From Cellulomonas taurus (GTDB lineage Bacteria; Actinomycetota; Actinomycetes; Actinomycetales; Cellulomonadaceae): a stretch of DNA of 64,000 nucleotides. The notes under the pieces were generated by a model. That model worked only from the letters and a program-made list of their open reading frames with translations. It made no database searches and was not told the origin of the DNA. This document shows, in pieces, positions 19,541 through 27,419 of the stretch (the stretch's first letter is position 1; each line of letters begins with the position of its first letter). The DNA lies in NCBI RefSeq assembly GCF_012931845.1, contig NZ_CP051884.1, positions 992,001 through 1,056,000 of the forward strand, written 5' to 3'. Position numbers and translations under genes: made by a program.

Positions 19541-20581
19541 ATGGCGCAGCAGATCGACCTGGCAGTCGTCGCGGGTGACGGCATCGGCACCGAGGTGGTG
19601 GAGCAAGGGCTCCTCGCGCTGGAGGCGGCCCTCGGCGGCACCGGCCACACCCTGGCGACCACCGACTTCGACCTGGGCGCGCGGCGCTGGCACGCCACCG
19701 GCGAGACCCTCACCGACGAGGACCTCGCCGCGATCCGCACCCACGACGCGATCCTGCTCGGCGCGATCGGTGACCCGTCGGTGCCCTCCGGGGTGCTGGA
19801 GCGCGGTCTGCTGCTCAAGCTCCGGTTCGCGCTGGACCACTACGTGAACCTGCGTCCGGCCAAGCTGTTCCCCGGCGTGACCTCGCCGCTGGCGAACCCG
19901 GGCGAGATCGACTTCGTGGTGGTGCGCGAGGGCACCGAGGGCCCCTACGTCGGCAACGGCGGCGCGATCCGGCTCGGCACCCCGCACGAGGTGGCCAACG
20001 AGGTCAGCGTCAACACCGCCTTCGGCGTGGAGCGGGTCGTCCGGGACGCCTTCGCCCGCGCCGCCGCCCGGCCGCGCAAGAAGCTCACCCTGGTGCACAA
20101 GCACAACGTCCTGGTGCACGCCGGGCACCTGTGGCGGCGCACCGTCGAGGCGATCAACCCGGAGTTCCCGGACGTCACCGTCGACTACCTGCACGTGGAC
20201 GCCGCGACCATCTTCCTGGTCACCGACCCGGCCCGCTTCGACGTGATCGTCACCGACAACCTGTTCGGCGACATCCTCACCGACCTGGCGGGTGCCGTGG
20301 TCGGCGGCATCGGGCTGGCCGCCTCGGCCAACATCAACCCCGATCGCACCGCGCCCAGCATGTTCGAGCCGGTGCACGGCTCCGCGCCGGACATCGCCGG
20401 TCAGGGCAAAGCCGACCCGACCGCCACCGTGCTGTCGGTGGCCCTGTTGCTGGACCACCTCGGTCTGCCGGAGGCCGCCGCCAAGGTCGAGGCGGCCGTC
20501 GCCGCCGACGTGGTGGAGCGCTCGCGAGTACGCACGACGGCCGAGGTGGGCAAGGACCTCGCCGCGCGCATCGCCGGCTGA
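19541..20581 (+). CDS. leuB: 3-isopropylmalate dehydrogenase
   Basis: 346 residues, the short actinobacterial form. It oxidatively decarboxylates 3-isopropylmalate to 2-oxoisocaproate with NAD+ in leucine synthesis, and (R)-3-methylmalate to 2-oxobutyrate when fed by citramalate. The nucleotide entry GDGIGTEV, the substrate arginines in [17 protein letters not shown], the Mg site [13 protein letters not shown] and the NAD loop [12 protein letters not shown] are all present. The start at 19541 follows the -10 directly; upstream in-frame codons lack homology. It stands 83 bases before ilvE, which has its own ribosome site, so the two may form an operon. CimA and LeuCD, also in this window, complete the citramalate route. 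Confidence 0.96.
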   Translation: MAQQIDLAVVAGDGIGTEVVEQGLLALEAALGGTGHTLATTDFDLGARRWHATGETLTDEDLAAIRTHDAILLGAIGDPSVPSGVLERGLLLKLRFALDHYVNLRPAKLFPGVTSPLANPGEIDFVVVREGTEGPYVGNGGAIRLGTPHEVANEVSVNTAFGVERVVRDAFARAAARPRKKLTLVHKHNVLVHAGHLWRRTVEAINPEFPDVTVDYLHVDAATIFLVTDPARFDVIVTDNLFGDILTDLAGAVVGGIGLAASANINPDRTAPSMFEPVHGSAPDIAGQGKADPTATVLSVALLLDHLGLPEAAAKVEAAVAADVVERSRVRTTAEVGKDLAARIAG

Positions 20582-20663
20582 GGTCCCGCCGAGTCCACCG
20601 TTCGGCCGTCGCCCCGGGTACCGTCATTCCGTTCCACGTGCGCGCCCGCTGAAAGGCCCTCCG

Positions 20664-21767
20664 ATGACCAGCTCCGACCCCGCCCTCAGCACCTTCCAGG
20701 TGCTCCCCACCGACACCCCGACCACCGGCGCCGACCTCGAGGCGCTCCTCGCGGCACCCCGGTTCGGTTCGGTGTTCACCGACCACATGGCCCGGATCTC
20801 CTGGTCGCAGGACGCCGGGTGGCACGACCACCGGGTGGAGAAGTACGGCCCGCTCCAGCTCGACCCGGCGACCGCCGTGCTGCACTACGCGCAGGAGATC
20901 TTCGAGGGCCTCAAGGCGTACCGGCACGACGACGGCTCGGTGTGGACCTTCCGTCCCTGGGCCAATGCGGCCCGGTTGCAGCGCTCGGCCCGTCGGCTCG
21001 CCCTCCCCGAGCTCAGCGTCGAGGACTTCCTCGGGTCGATCGAGGCCCTGGTGCGCACCGACCTGGACTGGGTGCCCAGCGGCGAGGAGACCAGCCTCTA
21101 CCTGCGGCCGTTCATGTACGCCTCCGAGCCCTTCCTCGGGGTGCGCGCCAGCCTGGAGGCCGAGTACCTGGTGATCGCCAGCCCGGTCGGCTCCTACTTC
21201 GCCGGTGGCGTCCGGCCGGTGTCGATCTGGGTCGCACAGGACTACCACCGTGCCGGCCCCGGTGGGACCGGTGACGCCAAGTGCGGTGGCAACTACGCTG
21301 CCAGTCTGCTCCCGCAGCAGGAGGCCTACGCCAAGGGCTGCGAGCAGGTCTGCTTCCTGGACGCGAAGACGAACACCCTGCTCGAGGAACTCGGCGGGAT
21401 GAACGTCTTCCTGGTCCGCGCCGACGGCACCGTGGTGACCCCGCGGCTGACCGGCACCATCTTGGAGGGCGTCACCCGTTCCTCCATCCTGTCCCTGCTG
21501 TCCGACCGTGGGCACGCCATCGACGAGCGGGACGTCCCGCTGACCGAGGTCCTCACCGGACTCGCCGACGGCAGCATCGCCGAGGTCTTCGCCTGCGGCA
21601 CCGCCGCCGTGGTCACCCCGATCGGTCGCCTGGCCGGTGAGGGCTTCGACCAGACGATCGGCGACGGCGAGGCGGGCCCGACCACGATGGCCATCCGCCA
21701 GCAGCTGACCGACATCCAGTACGGCCGGGCGGCCGACCCGCACGGGTGGATGCACCGGCTGGCCTGA
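20664..21767 (+). CDS. ilvE: Branched-chain amino acid aminotransferase
   Basis: 367 residues, class IV PLP aminotransferase. It carries out the last step of leucine, isoleucine and valine synthesis with glutamate as amino donor. Landmarks are YAQEIFEGLKAYR, RLQRSARRLALP, the PLP lysine Lys206 in GDAKCGGNYAAS and EELGGMNVF. The start ATG at 20664 has GAAAGG 7 bases upstream. It follows leuB and precedes cimA, so the genes for the last step of all three amino acids and the first step of the threonine-independent isoleucine route are adjacent. Confidence 0.96.
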   Translation: MTSSDPALSTFQVLPTDTPTTGADLEALLAAPRFGSVFTDHMARISWSQDAGWHDHRVEKYGPLQLDPATAVLHYAQEIFEGLKAYRHDDGSVWTFRPWANAARLQRSARRLALPELSVEDFLGSIEALVRTDLDWVPSGEETSLYLRPFMYASEPFLGVRASLEAEYLVIASPVGSYFAGGVRPVSIWVAQDYHRAGPGGTGDAKCGGNYAASLLPQQEAYAKGCEQVCFLDAKTNTLLEELGGMNVFLVRADGTVVTPRLTGTILEGVTRSSILSLLSDRGHAIDERDVPLTEVLTGLADGSIAEVFACGTAAVVTPIGRLAGEGFDQTIGDGEAGPTTMAIRQQLTDIQYGRAADPHGWMHRLA

Positions 21768-21779
21768 GAACGCCCGCCC

Positions 21780-21822
21780 CCGCCGGGGTGTCAGGTGCGC
21801 AGGCACCGCGACACCTCGGCGG
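21780..21822 (+). other. Long hairpin between ilvE and cimA
   Basis: A 13-bp outer stem, CCGCCGGGGTGTC with GACACCTCGGCGG (one G-T wobble), encloses an inner GGTGC/GCACC stem. It lies just ahead of the cimA ribosome site, without a T-run. It may be an ilvE terminator, an RNA-processing site or part of a cimA control element. Confidence 0.5.
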
Positions 21823-21841
21823 CGTCGAGAGAAGAGTGATC

Positions 21842-23482
21842 GTGACTGAAGTGCATGGCTGGGCGCACCCCGCGGGGGCCGGGGCGTTCGACGTCTACGA
21901 CACCACGCTGCGGGACGGCGCTCAGCAGGAGGGGATGAACCTCTCCGTCGCCGACAAGCTCGCGATCGCCCCGCTGCTCGACGAGCTCGGGGTCGGGTAC
22001 ATCGAGGGCGGCTGGCCCGGTGCGATCCCGAAGGACACCGAGTTCTTCGCCCGCGCCGCCAAGGAGCTCCGGCTGCGCCACGCGGTGCTCGCCGCCTTCG
22101 GCTCCACCCGCAAGCCGGGTGTGCGCGCCTGGGACGACCCGCAGGTCCGGGCGCTGCTCGACTCCGAGGCGCCGGTGGTCACCCTGGTGGCCAAGAGCGA
22201 CATCCGGCACGTCGAACGCGCGCTGCGCACCGACGGCGCGGAGAACCTGGCGATGATCGCGGACACCGTGGCGGCGCTGCGGTCCGAGGGCCGCCGGGTG
22301 GTGATCGACGCCGAGCACTTCTTCGACGGGTACGCCTACGACCCCGAGTACAGCCTGAGCGCCGTCCGTGCGGCGGTGGACGCCGGAGCGGAGACCGTGG
22401 TGCTGTGCGACACCAACGGCGGGATGCTGCCGACCGGTGTCTTCGCCACGGTGACCGCCGTCCGCGACCTCCTGCCCGAGGCCCGACTGGGCATCCACGC
22501 GCACAACGACTCCGGCTGCGCGGTGGCCAACAGCCTGGCGGCGGTGGAGGCCGGGGCCGTGCACCTGCAGGGCACCGTGAACGGCTACGGCGAGCGCACC
22601 GGGAACGCCGACCTGCTCGCGACGGTGGCCAACCTGGAGCTGAAGACCGGCCGCAGCGTGCTGGTCCCGCCGCCGGACGGGTCCGGTGGACTGTCCGAGC
22701 TGACCCGGATCGCGTACCAGATCAGCGAGATCACCAACATCGCGCCCTTCGCCCGTCAGCCCTATGTGGGTGCCAGCGCCTTCGCCCACAAGGCCGGGCT
22801 GCACGCGTCGGCGATCAAGGTCGACCCGGACCTGTACCAGCACATCGACCCGACGGCGGTCGGCAACGACATGCGGATGCTGGTCTCGGACATGGCCGGG
22901 CGCGCGTCGATCGAGCTCAAGGGCCGCGAGTTCGGCCTGGACCTGACCGGGCAGCACGACCTGCTCGGGCGGGTGACCCAGCGGGTCAAGGACGCCGAGG
23001 CGCAGGGCTACACCTACGACGCCGCGGACGCGTCCTTCGAGTTGCTGCTGGTCGAGGAGGTCGAGGGTCGCCGTCCGGGCTACTTCCGGGTCGAGTCCTG
23101 GCGCACGATCATCGAGCGCGCCGGTTCCCGGGGCACCGAGGCCACCGCCGAGGCGACGGTGAAGCTGCACGCCGGAGGGGAGCGGATCGTCGCCACCGGT
23201 GAGGGGAACGGTCCGGTCAACGCCCTGGACGCGGCGCTCCGGCTCGCCCTGCTGCGGGTGTACCCCGAGCTCGCCGACTTCGAGCTGATCGACTTCAAGG
23301 TCCGGATCCTCGACACCGCCCACGGCTCGGACGCCATCACCCGGGTCCTGATCGAGACCACGGACGGCAACACCGCCTGGAGCACCGTGGGGGTGGGGCC
23401 GAACCTGATCGAGGCGTCCTGGGAGGCACTGACCGACTCGGCGATCTGGGGCCTGCGGAACCGGGGGATCGCGCCGCGCTAG
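21842..23482 (+). CDS. cimA: Citramalate synthase
   Basis: 546 residues. It condenses acetyl-CoA with pyruvate to (R)-citramalate, the entry to threonine-independent isoleucine synthesis. The DRE-TIM barrel begins with VYDTTLRDGAQQEGMNLS and includes GIHAHNDSGCAVANS and GTVNGYGERTGNADL, with metal-binding His in GLHASAIK; the C-terminal regulatory LeuA-dimer domain ends at residue 546. The lack of the alpha-isopropylmalate synthase N-terminal extension and the (TLRDG)AQQEG variant favour citramalate synthase of the CimA/leuA2 group over LeuA, but substrate choice is from family resemblance. The GTG at 21842 has an AGAGAAG site 7 bases upstream; GTG 21836 is the alternative. Confidence 0.9.
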   Translation: MTEVHGWAHPAGAGAFDVYDTTLRDGAQQEGMNLSVADKLAIAPLLDELGVGYIEGGWPGAIPKDTEFFARAAKELRLRHAVLAAFGSTRKPGVRAWDDPQVRALLDSEAPVVTLVAKSDIRHVERALRTDGAENLAMIADTVAALRSEGRRVVIDAEHFFDGYAYDPEYSLSAVRAAVDAGAETVVLCDTNGGMLPTGVFATVTAVRDLLPEARLGIHAHNDSGCAVANSLAAVEAGAVHLQGTVNGYGERTGNADLLATVANLELKTGRSVLVPPPDGSGGLSELTRIAYQISEITNIAPFARQPYVGASAFAHKAGLHASAIKVDPDLYQHIDPTAVGNDMRMLVSDMAGRASIELKGREFGLDLTGQHDLLGRVTQRVKDAEAQGYTYDAADASFELLLVEEVEGRRPGYFRVESWRTIIERAGSRGTEATAEATVKLHAGGERIVATGEGNGPVNALDAALRLALLRVYPELADFELIDFKVRILDTAHGSDAITRVLIETTDGNTAWSTVGVGPNLIEASWEALTDSAIWGLRNRGIAPR

Positions 23483-23519
23483 CTGAGCCGAACGCGTGTC
23501 GCCGCGCCGGTCACGGGCC

Positions 23520-23525
23520 TAGGAT
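23520..23525 (+). promoter_or_regulatory. -10 element of leaderless lipoate ligase promoter
   Basis: TAGGAT ends 7 bases before the GTG at 23533. Confidence 0.6.
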
Positions 23526-23532
23526 CGATCCC

Positions 23533-24609
23533 GTGCGAGGCGAGTACAAGGTTCCTGGCGGCAAGCTGGTCGCGGCGGAGGTCGAGGTCACCGACGGTGC
23601 CCTGTCCACCGTCCATCTGAGTGGAGACTTCTTCCTGGAGCCGGATGCGGCTCTGGAGGTGATCGATCGGGCGCTCACCGGTCAACCGGCCGACGCCCGG
23701 GTTCCCGACCTGACCGAGGCGATCGAGGCGGCGCTGCGCCGGGCCGAGTCGGATGGCACCCTGGACGAGCCGGTGGCGATGGTCGGCTTCACCCCGGAGT
23801 CGGTGGCGATCGCCGTGCGGCGCGCGTTGGGTCACGCCACGAGCTGGCAGGACCACACCTTCGAGGTGATCCACCCCGGACCGCTGGCGCCCGCGATGCT
23901 GGGTGCGCTGGACCAGGTGCTGACCGAGGAGCTGGCAGCCGGGCGCCGCGGGCCCACCCTGCGGTTCTGGGAGTGGAACGAGCGCGCGGTGTTCATCGGC
24001 TCGTTCCAGTCGCTGCGCAACGAGGTCGACCCGGAGGGCGTGGCCAAGCACGACGTCACCGTGGTGCGCCGAATCTCCGGTGGCGGTGCGATGTTCATGG
24101 AGGCCGGCAACTGCATCACCTTCTCCCTGGTGGTGCCCGCCTCGCTGGTCGACGGCCTGTCGTTCGAGCAGAGCTACCGCTTCCTGGACGACTGGGTGAT
24201 CGGCGCGCTCGCCGAGGTGGGGGTCACCGCCACCTTCGCGGGGCTGAACGACGTGGCGTCACCGGCCGGCAAGATCGCCGGATCCGCGCAGAAGCGGCTC
24301 GCCGGCGGTGCGGTGCTGCACCACATGACGATGGCCTACGACATCGATCAGGACAAGATGCTGGAGGTGCTGCGGATCGGGCGGGAGAAGCTCTCCGACA
24401 AGGGCACCACCAGCGCGAACAAGCGGGTGGACCCGGTGCGCTCGCAGACCGGCATGGCCCGGGCCGATGTGATCGCCGCCTTCGACGCCTACTTCCGCAG
24501 CCGGTACCGCACGGTCGACTCCGAGCTGCGGCCGGAGGAGATCGCCCGCGCCGAGCAGCTGGTGACCGAGAAGTTCGGCAACCCGGAGTGGACCCACCGC
24601 GTGCCCTGA
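23533..24609 (+). CDS. lplA: Lipoate-protein ligase A family, with fused LplB-like N-terminal domain
   Basis: 358 residues. Residues ~1-95 (VRGEYKVPGGKLVAAEVEV, then HLSGDFFLEPD) look like the small accessory domain that in archaea is a separate protein, LplB, and in E. coli the C-terminal domain of LplA. Residues ~115-358 are the BPL/LplA catalytic domain with RRISGGGAMF as lipoate loop and NDVASPAGKIAGSAQKR holding the catalytic lysine. It should activate lipoate with ATP and attach it to lipoyl domains of 2-oxoacid dehydrogenases or GcvH. The order accessory-then-catalytic is the reverse of E. coli. Octanoyltransferase activity is an alternative for this superfamily. Confidence 0.8.
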   Translation: MRGEYKVPGGKLVAAEVEVTDGALSTVHLSGDFFLEPDAALEVIDRALTGQPADARVPDLTEAIEAALRRAESDGTLDEPVAMVGFTPESVAIAVRRALGHATSWQDHTFEVIHPGPLAPAMLGALDQVLTEELAAGRRGPTLRFWEWNERAVFIGSFQSLRNEVDPEGVAKHDVTVVRRISGGGAMFMEAGNCITFSLVVPASLVDGLSFEQSYRFLDDWVIGALAEVGVTATFAGLNDVASPAGKIAGSAQKRLAGGAVLHHMTMAYDIDQDKMLEVLRIGREKLSDKGTTSANKRVDPVRSQTGMARADVIAAFDAYFRSRYRTVDSELRPEEIARAEQLVTEKFGNPEWTHRVP

Positions 24610-24623
24610 CGCGCGTCCCGACG

Positions 24624-24956
24624 TCAGAGCAGGGCGACCAGCGCAGCGGTGAAACCCAGGGCCAGAGTGCCCGCCGCGCAGAGCGCCAGGGTCCGGCCGC
24701 CGGGGCCGGGGACCCGGCGTGGCTCGGCCGCCAGCACCGTCGCCCAGCGGGCCGCGCGGCGGTCACCCGCTCGGGTCAGCCCGACCGCCGCCAGCGCCCC
24801 CACGGCGGCCACCAGCCACACCCAGGGACCGGTCACCGGTTGCAGCAGCCGTCCGCCCGCCAGCGCACCGATCGCCAGCGACAGTCCGGTGCGCCGCCAG
24901 GCCAGCGCTGTCCGCTCCGCCTGCACCCCGGGCGGCGGGTCGGTCGCCGCGCTCAT
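24624..24956 (-). CDS. DUF202 family membrane protein
   Basis: 110 residues. It opens with ERTALAWRRTGLSL, the DUF202 hallmark, followed by three hydrophobic helices. It lies last in a minus-strand operon; its ATG overlaps the stop of the preceding YidH-like gene. Function unknown; DUF202 pairs are common in actinobacteria. The start ATG at 24956 is chosen over longer in-frame extensions because it places the ERTALAW motif near the N-terminus. Confidence 0.8.
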   Translation of the reverse strand: MSAATDPPPGVQAERTALAWRRTGLSLAIGALAGGRLLQPVTGPWVWLVAAVGALAAVGLTRAGDRRAARWATVLAAEPRRVPGPGGRTLALCAAGTLALGFTAALVALL

Positions 24957-25360
24957 CGCAGCACGATGCCGATCAGGACCAGCGCACCCGCCAGCAGCAC
25001 TCCGACCGCGAGCGGCCCGCTCAGCACCGGCGCGGGCAGCGGCCGACGCTCCCGGAGCGCACGTTCCGCCCGGGCCCAGCCGCACCACGCCTGCACCGGC
25101 GCGACGATGCCCGACACGATCAGCAGGATCGACGCCGCGAGCCGCCAGTGCGGTGCGACCGGCAGATCCAGCGCCTCCAGCGCCACACCCGCGGCGAGCA
25201 GCGCCAGCGCCGTGCGGATCCAGGCCAGGAAGGTGCGCTCATTCGCCAGGGAGAACCGCGCGTCCGGCTCCGTGCCGCGGCGGAACACAGCGCGGGGGAA
25301 CCGGCGGTCGGCGGGGTCACCCGGCTCGGTGGGGTCCGGCACCGGCCGCTCCGCCGTCAT
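24953..25360 (-). CDS. YidH/DUF202 family inner membrane protein
   Basis: 135 residues. A soluble N-terminal arm (~35 residues) precedes the DUF202 core SLANERTFLAWIRTALAL, then three transmembrane helices. It is related to the next gene, and the two may form a heteromeric membrane complex, though nothing here shows a function. It overlaps the yggS stop (ATGA at 25357-25360) and its own stop overlaps the following start, so all three are translated in a coupled way. Confidence 0.85.
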   Translation of the reverse strand: MTAERPVPDPTEPGDPADRRFPRAVFRRGTEPDARFSLANERTFLAWIRTALALLAAGVALEALDLPVAPHWRLAASILLIVSGIVAPVQAWCGWARAERALRERRPLPAPVLSGPLAVGVLLAGALVLIGIVLR

Positions 25361-26052
25361 CCGCGCGTCCCGAACACCGCGGTCCCGACCCGGACGATGG
25401 TGGCCCCCTCGGCCACCGCCGCCTCCAGATCCCGGCTCATCCCCATCGACAGCTCCATGGTCCCGAGCCGCTCGCCCAGCTCCCGCAGTCGGGCGAAGCC
25501 GGAGCGCACGAGTGCCTGATCGGTGCTGTTCGCGCCGATGGTCATCAGCCCGCGCAATCGCAGCCGGTCCAAGGAGCGCACGGTCTCGGCCAAGGCCAGG
25601 GTGTCACGCGGGGCCACCCCGCTCTTGGTGGGTTCGCCGGACACATTGACCTGGACGAACACGTCCAGCGTCCTGTCCAACACCGCGCAGCGCCGGTGCA
25701 GGCGCTCGGCGAGCTCGGCCGAGTCCACGCTCTGCACGCAGTCGGCCCAGCGCAGTGCGGCGTTGACCTTATTGGACTGCAGCGGCCCGATCAGGTGCAG
25801 CTCGGGTCGCAGGTCGGTCAGCTCGGGTGCCTTCGCCACCAGTTCCTGCACCCGGTTCTCGCCCAGCAGCACCGGAGGCACGGTCTCGTCGGTGGTGGCG
25901 GCGGCATCGGCCAGCAGGGCGGCGCGGACGGCGGCGGCGTCCTGGGTCTTGGTCGCGAGCAGCAGACGCACCGATCCGGTGGGTCGCCCGGCGGCGGACT
26001 CGGCGGCGGCGATCCGGTCCCGCACCCGGGCGAGACGCTCGTCCAGGCTCAT
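25357..26052 (-). CDS. yggS: PLP homeostasis protein (YggS/PROSC family)
   Basis: 231 residues, single-domain alanine-racemase-like TIM barrel. PLP lysine is in LLLATKTQ (Lys35), with GENRVQEL, LHLIGPLQSNK and LSMGMSRDLEAAV as family hallmarks. YggS buffers PLP and affects amino acid, notably branched-chain, metabolism in other bacteria, which is interesting among ilv/leu genes. In many actinobacteria yggS is next to sepF; here it is with DUF202 genes and ybaK. The start ATG at 26052 gives the normal family length. Confidence 0.95.
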   Translation of the reverse strand: MSLDERLARVRDRIAAAESAAGRPTGSVRLLLATKTQDAAAVRAALLADAAATTDETVPPVLLGENRVQELVAKAPELTDLRPELHLIGPLQSNKVNAALRWADCVQSVDSAELAERLHRRCAVLDRTLDVFVQVNVSGEPTKSGVAPRDTLALAETVRSLDRLRLRGLMTIGANSTDQALVRSGFARLRELGERLGTMELSMGMSRDLEAAVAEGATIVRVGTAVFGTRG

Positions 26053-26108
26053 CGGACGGCCCGAGCGGCTCGGAACGCGATCGGGGGAGCGGACTGTGAT
26101 GCCATCGC

Positions 26109-26606
26109 TCAGTCCCGCGCGATCGGAGCGACGACGGCCGAGGTCATCCGCACCAGGTCGTCCGGGGACAGCTCCACGTCCAGGCCCCGACGACCGCCGG
26201 AGACGAACACCGTGTCGAACAGCCAGATCGTCTCGTCCAGGACGGTGGGGTGGGGCGTCTTCTGACCCAGCGGCGAGATGCCGCCGACGACGTACCCGGT
26301 GGCGCGTTCGGCCACGGCCGGGTCGGCCATGCTCGCCTTCTTCCCGCCGACGGCGTGCGCCAACGCCTTGAGGTCGAGCTTGCCGGTGACCGGGACCACG
26401 GCGACGGTGAGCGTGCCGTCGACGTCGGTCATCAGGGTCTTGAACACCCGCTCGGCCTCGACGCCGAGCACGGCGGCCGCCTCCAGACCGTAGCCGAGGG
26501 TGGACGCCGGATCGTGCTCGTAGGGGTGGGCGGTGTGCTCGACCCCGGCGGCGGTCAACGCGACCAGGGCCGGTGTCCCGGATGACGAGTGCTTCGCGCG
26601 GCTCAC
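26109..26606 (-). CDS. ybaK: Aminoacyl-tRNA deacylase, YbaK/EbsC family
   Basis: 165 residues. YbaK hydrolyses mischarged Cys-tRNA(Pro) and related species. Family motifs include HPYEHDPASTLGYGLEAA, VFKTLM, AVVPVTGKLDLKALA with the conserved lysine, and YVVGGISPLGQK near residue 110. The start GTG at 26606 is preceded by TAGGCT at 7 bases. It probably starts the minus-strand transcription unit continuing, after 56 bases, into yggS and the two DUF202 genes. Confidence 0.93.
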   Translation of the reverse strand: MSRAKHSSSGTPALVALTAAGVEHTAHPYEHDPASTLGYGLEAAAVLGVEAERVFKTLMTDVDGTLTVAVVPVTGKLDLKALAHAVGGKKASMADPAVAERATGYVVGGISPLGQKTPHPTVLDETIWLFDTVFVSGGRRGLDVELSPDDLVRMTSAVVAPIARD

Positions 26607-26613
26607 CCCACCC

Positions 26614-26619
26614 AGCCTA
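26614..26619 (-). promoter_or_regulatory. -10 element of leaderless ybaK promoter
   Basis: On the minus strand TAGGCT ends 7 bases before the GTG at 26606. Confidence 0.6.
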
Positions 26620-26668
26620 CCGACGCCCCGCGGGGGGCCGGGTGCGGGCGGATCGGCCGCGGCGGAGG

Positions 26669-27313
26669 TCAGACCGCGAGGCCGACCAGCGCGCCGATGC
26701 CGTAGGTGATCACCATCGCCGCCGACCCACCGATCACATTGCGCAGGATCGCGCGGCCGGCGGGGGCGCCGCCGAGCCGGGCGGAGACCGCTCCGGTCAG
26801 CACCAGCGCCAGCACCACCGCCCCGAAGGTGGCCGGGATCCGCGCGGCACCCAGGGGGGCGAGCACGACCAGCAACGGGATCACGCCGCCGACCACGAAG
26901 GACAGCAGCGAGGCCAGGGCGGCGTGCCACGGGTTGGTCAGCTCCGCGTCCTCCGGCAGGGCGCCGTGGGCGCGCATGCTCCGCTCGGCGTCCCGCTGGC
27001 TGCTGACCGAGACGTACTCGCCGGCCGCCATCGACAGCGCCCCGGCGACCAGGGCGGCGACACCGGCGGCGATCAGCGCGGTGGTGCCGACCGAGGCACC
27101 GGCGACGCCGACCACGGTGGCGGCGACCGACACGATGCCGTCGTTGGCACCGAGGACTCCGGCACGCAGTTGGTTGAGGCGCTCGGCGGAGGGTGGCGGC
27201 GGGGTCGATCCGGTGCCCGGCTGCTGCGATCCGGTTCCCGCTCCGGGACGCGACGGCGTGCGCGGGCCGGAGTCGAGGGGGCGGCCGATCAGGTGCTCGG
27301 ACAGAGTGCTCAT
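26669..27313 (-). CDS. VIT1/CCC1-family iron/manganese transporter
   Basis: 214 residues. After ~40 disordered Pro/Gly/Ser-rich residues comes the VIT core: LNQLRAGVLGANDGIVSVAATVVG (first membrane helix with its signature Asp), ALSMAAGEYVSVSSQRDAE, and three further helices, five in all. Members export or sequester Fe2+ or Mn2+; this short form lacks the ferritin-like cytoplasmic extension. Start ATG 27313 follows TACCGT by 6 bases. Two tandem motifs resembling DtxR/IdeR boxes lie 68-106 bases upstream, which would fit iron control. Confidence 0.88.
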   Translation of the reverse strand: MSTLSEHLIGRPLDSGPRTPSRPGAGTGSQQPGTGSTPPPPSAERLNQLRAGVLGANDGIVSVAATVVGVAGASVGTTALIAAGVAALVAGALSMAAGEYVSVSSQRDAERSMRAHGALPEDAELTNPWHAALASLLSFVVGGVIPLLVVLAPLGAARIPATFGAVVLALVLTGAVSARLGGAPAGRAILRNVIGGSAAMVITYGIGALVGLAV

Positions 27314-27319
27314 ACCGGT

Positions 27320-27325
27320 ACGGTA
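27320..27325 (-). promoter_or_regulatory. -10 element of leaderless VIT-transporter promoter
   Basis: On the minus strand TACCGT ends 6 bases before the ATG at 27313. Confidence 0.6.
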
Positions 27326-27380
27326 GGCCGCGATCGGCGGCCTGTCATCGAAGGAAAACCTTGCCTGACCTGCACAAACG

Positions 27381-27419
27381 TAGGCCAGCCTCACCTCACG
27401 GTGGCCAGCCTCACCTCAC
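27381..27419 (-). promoter_or_regulatory. Two tandem candidate iron boxes (DtxR/IdeR-like)
   Basis: A 17-base direct repeat (27383-27399 and 27403-27419, period 20) reads on the minus strand as TGAGGTGAGGCTGGCCTAC and TGAGGTGAGGCTGGCCACC. These match 14 and 12 of 19 positions of the DtxR/IdeR box TTAGGTTAGGCTAACCTAA. The second copy touches the helicase stop codon. They lie upstream of the VIT transporter, where IdeR could act as activator; binding is inferred. Confidence 0.4.
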
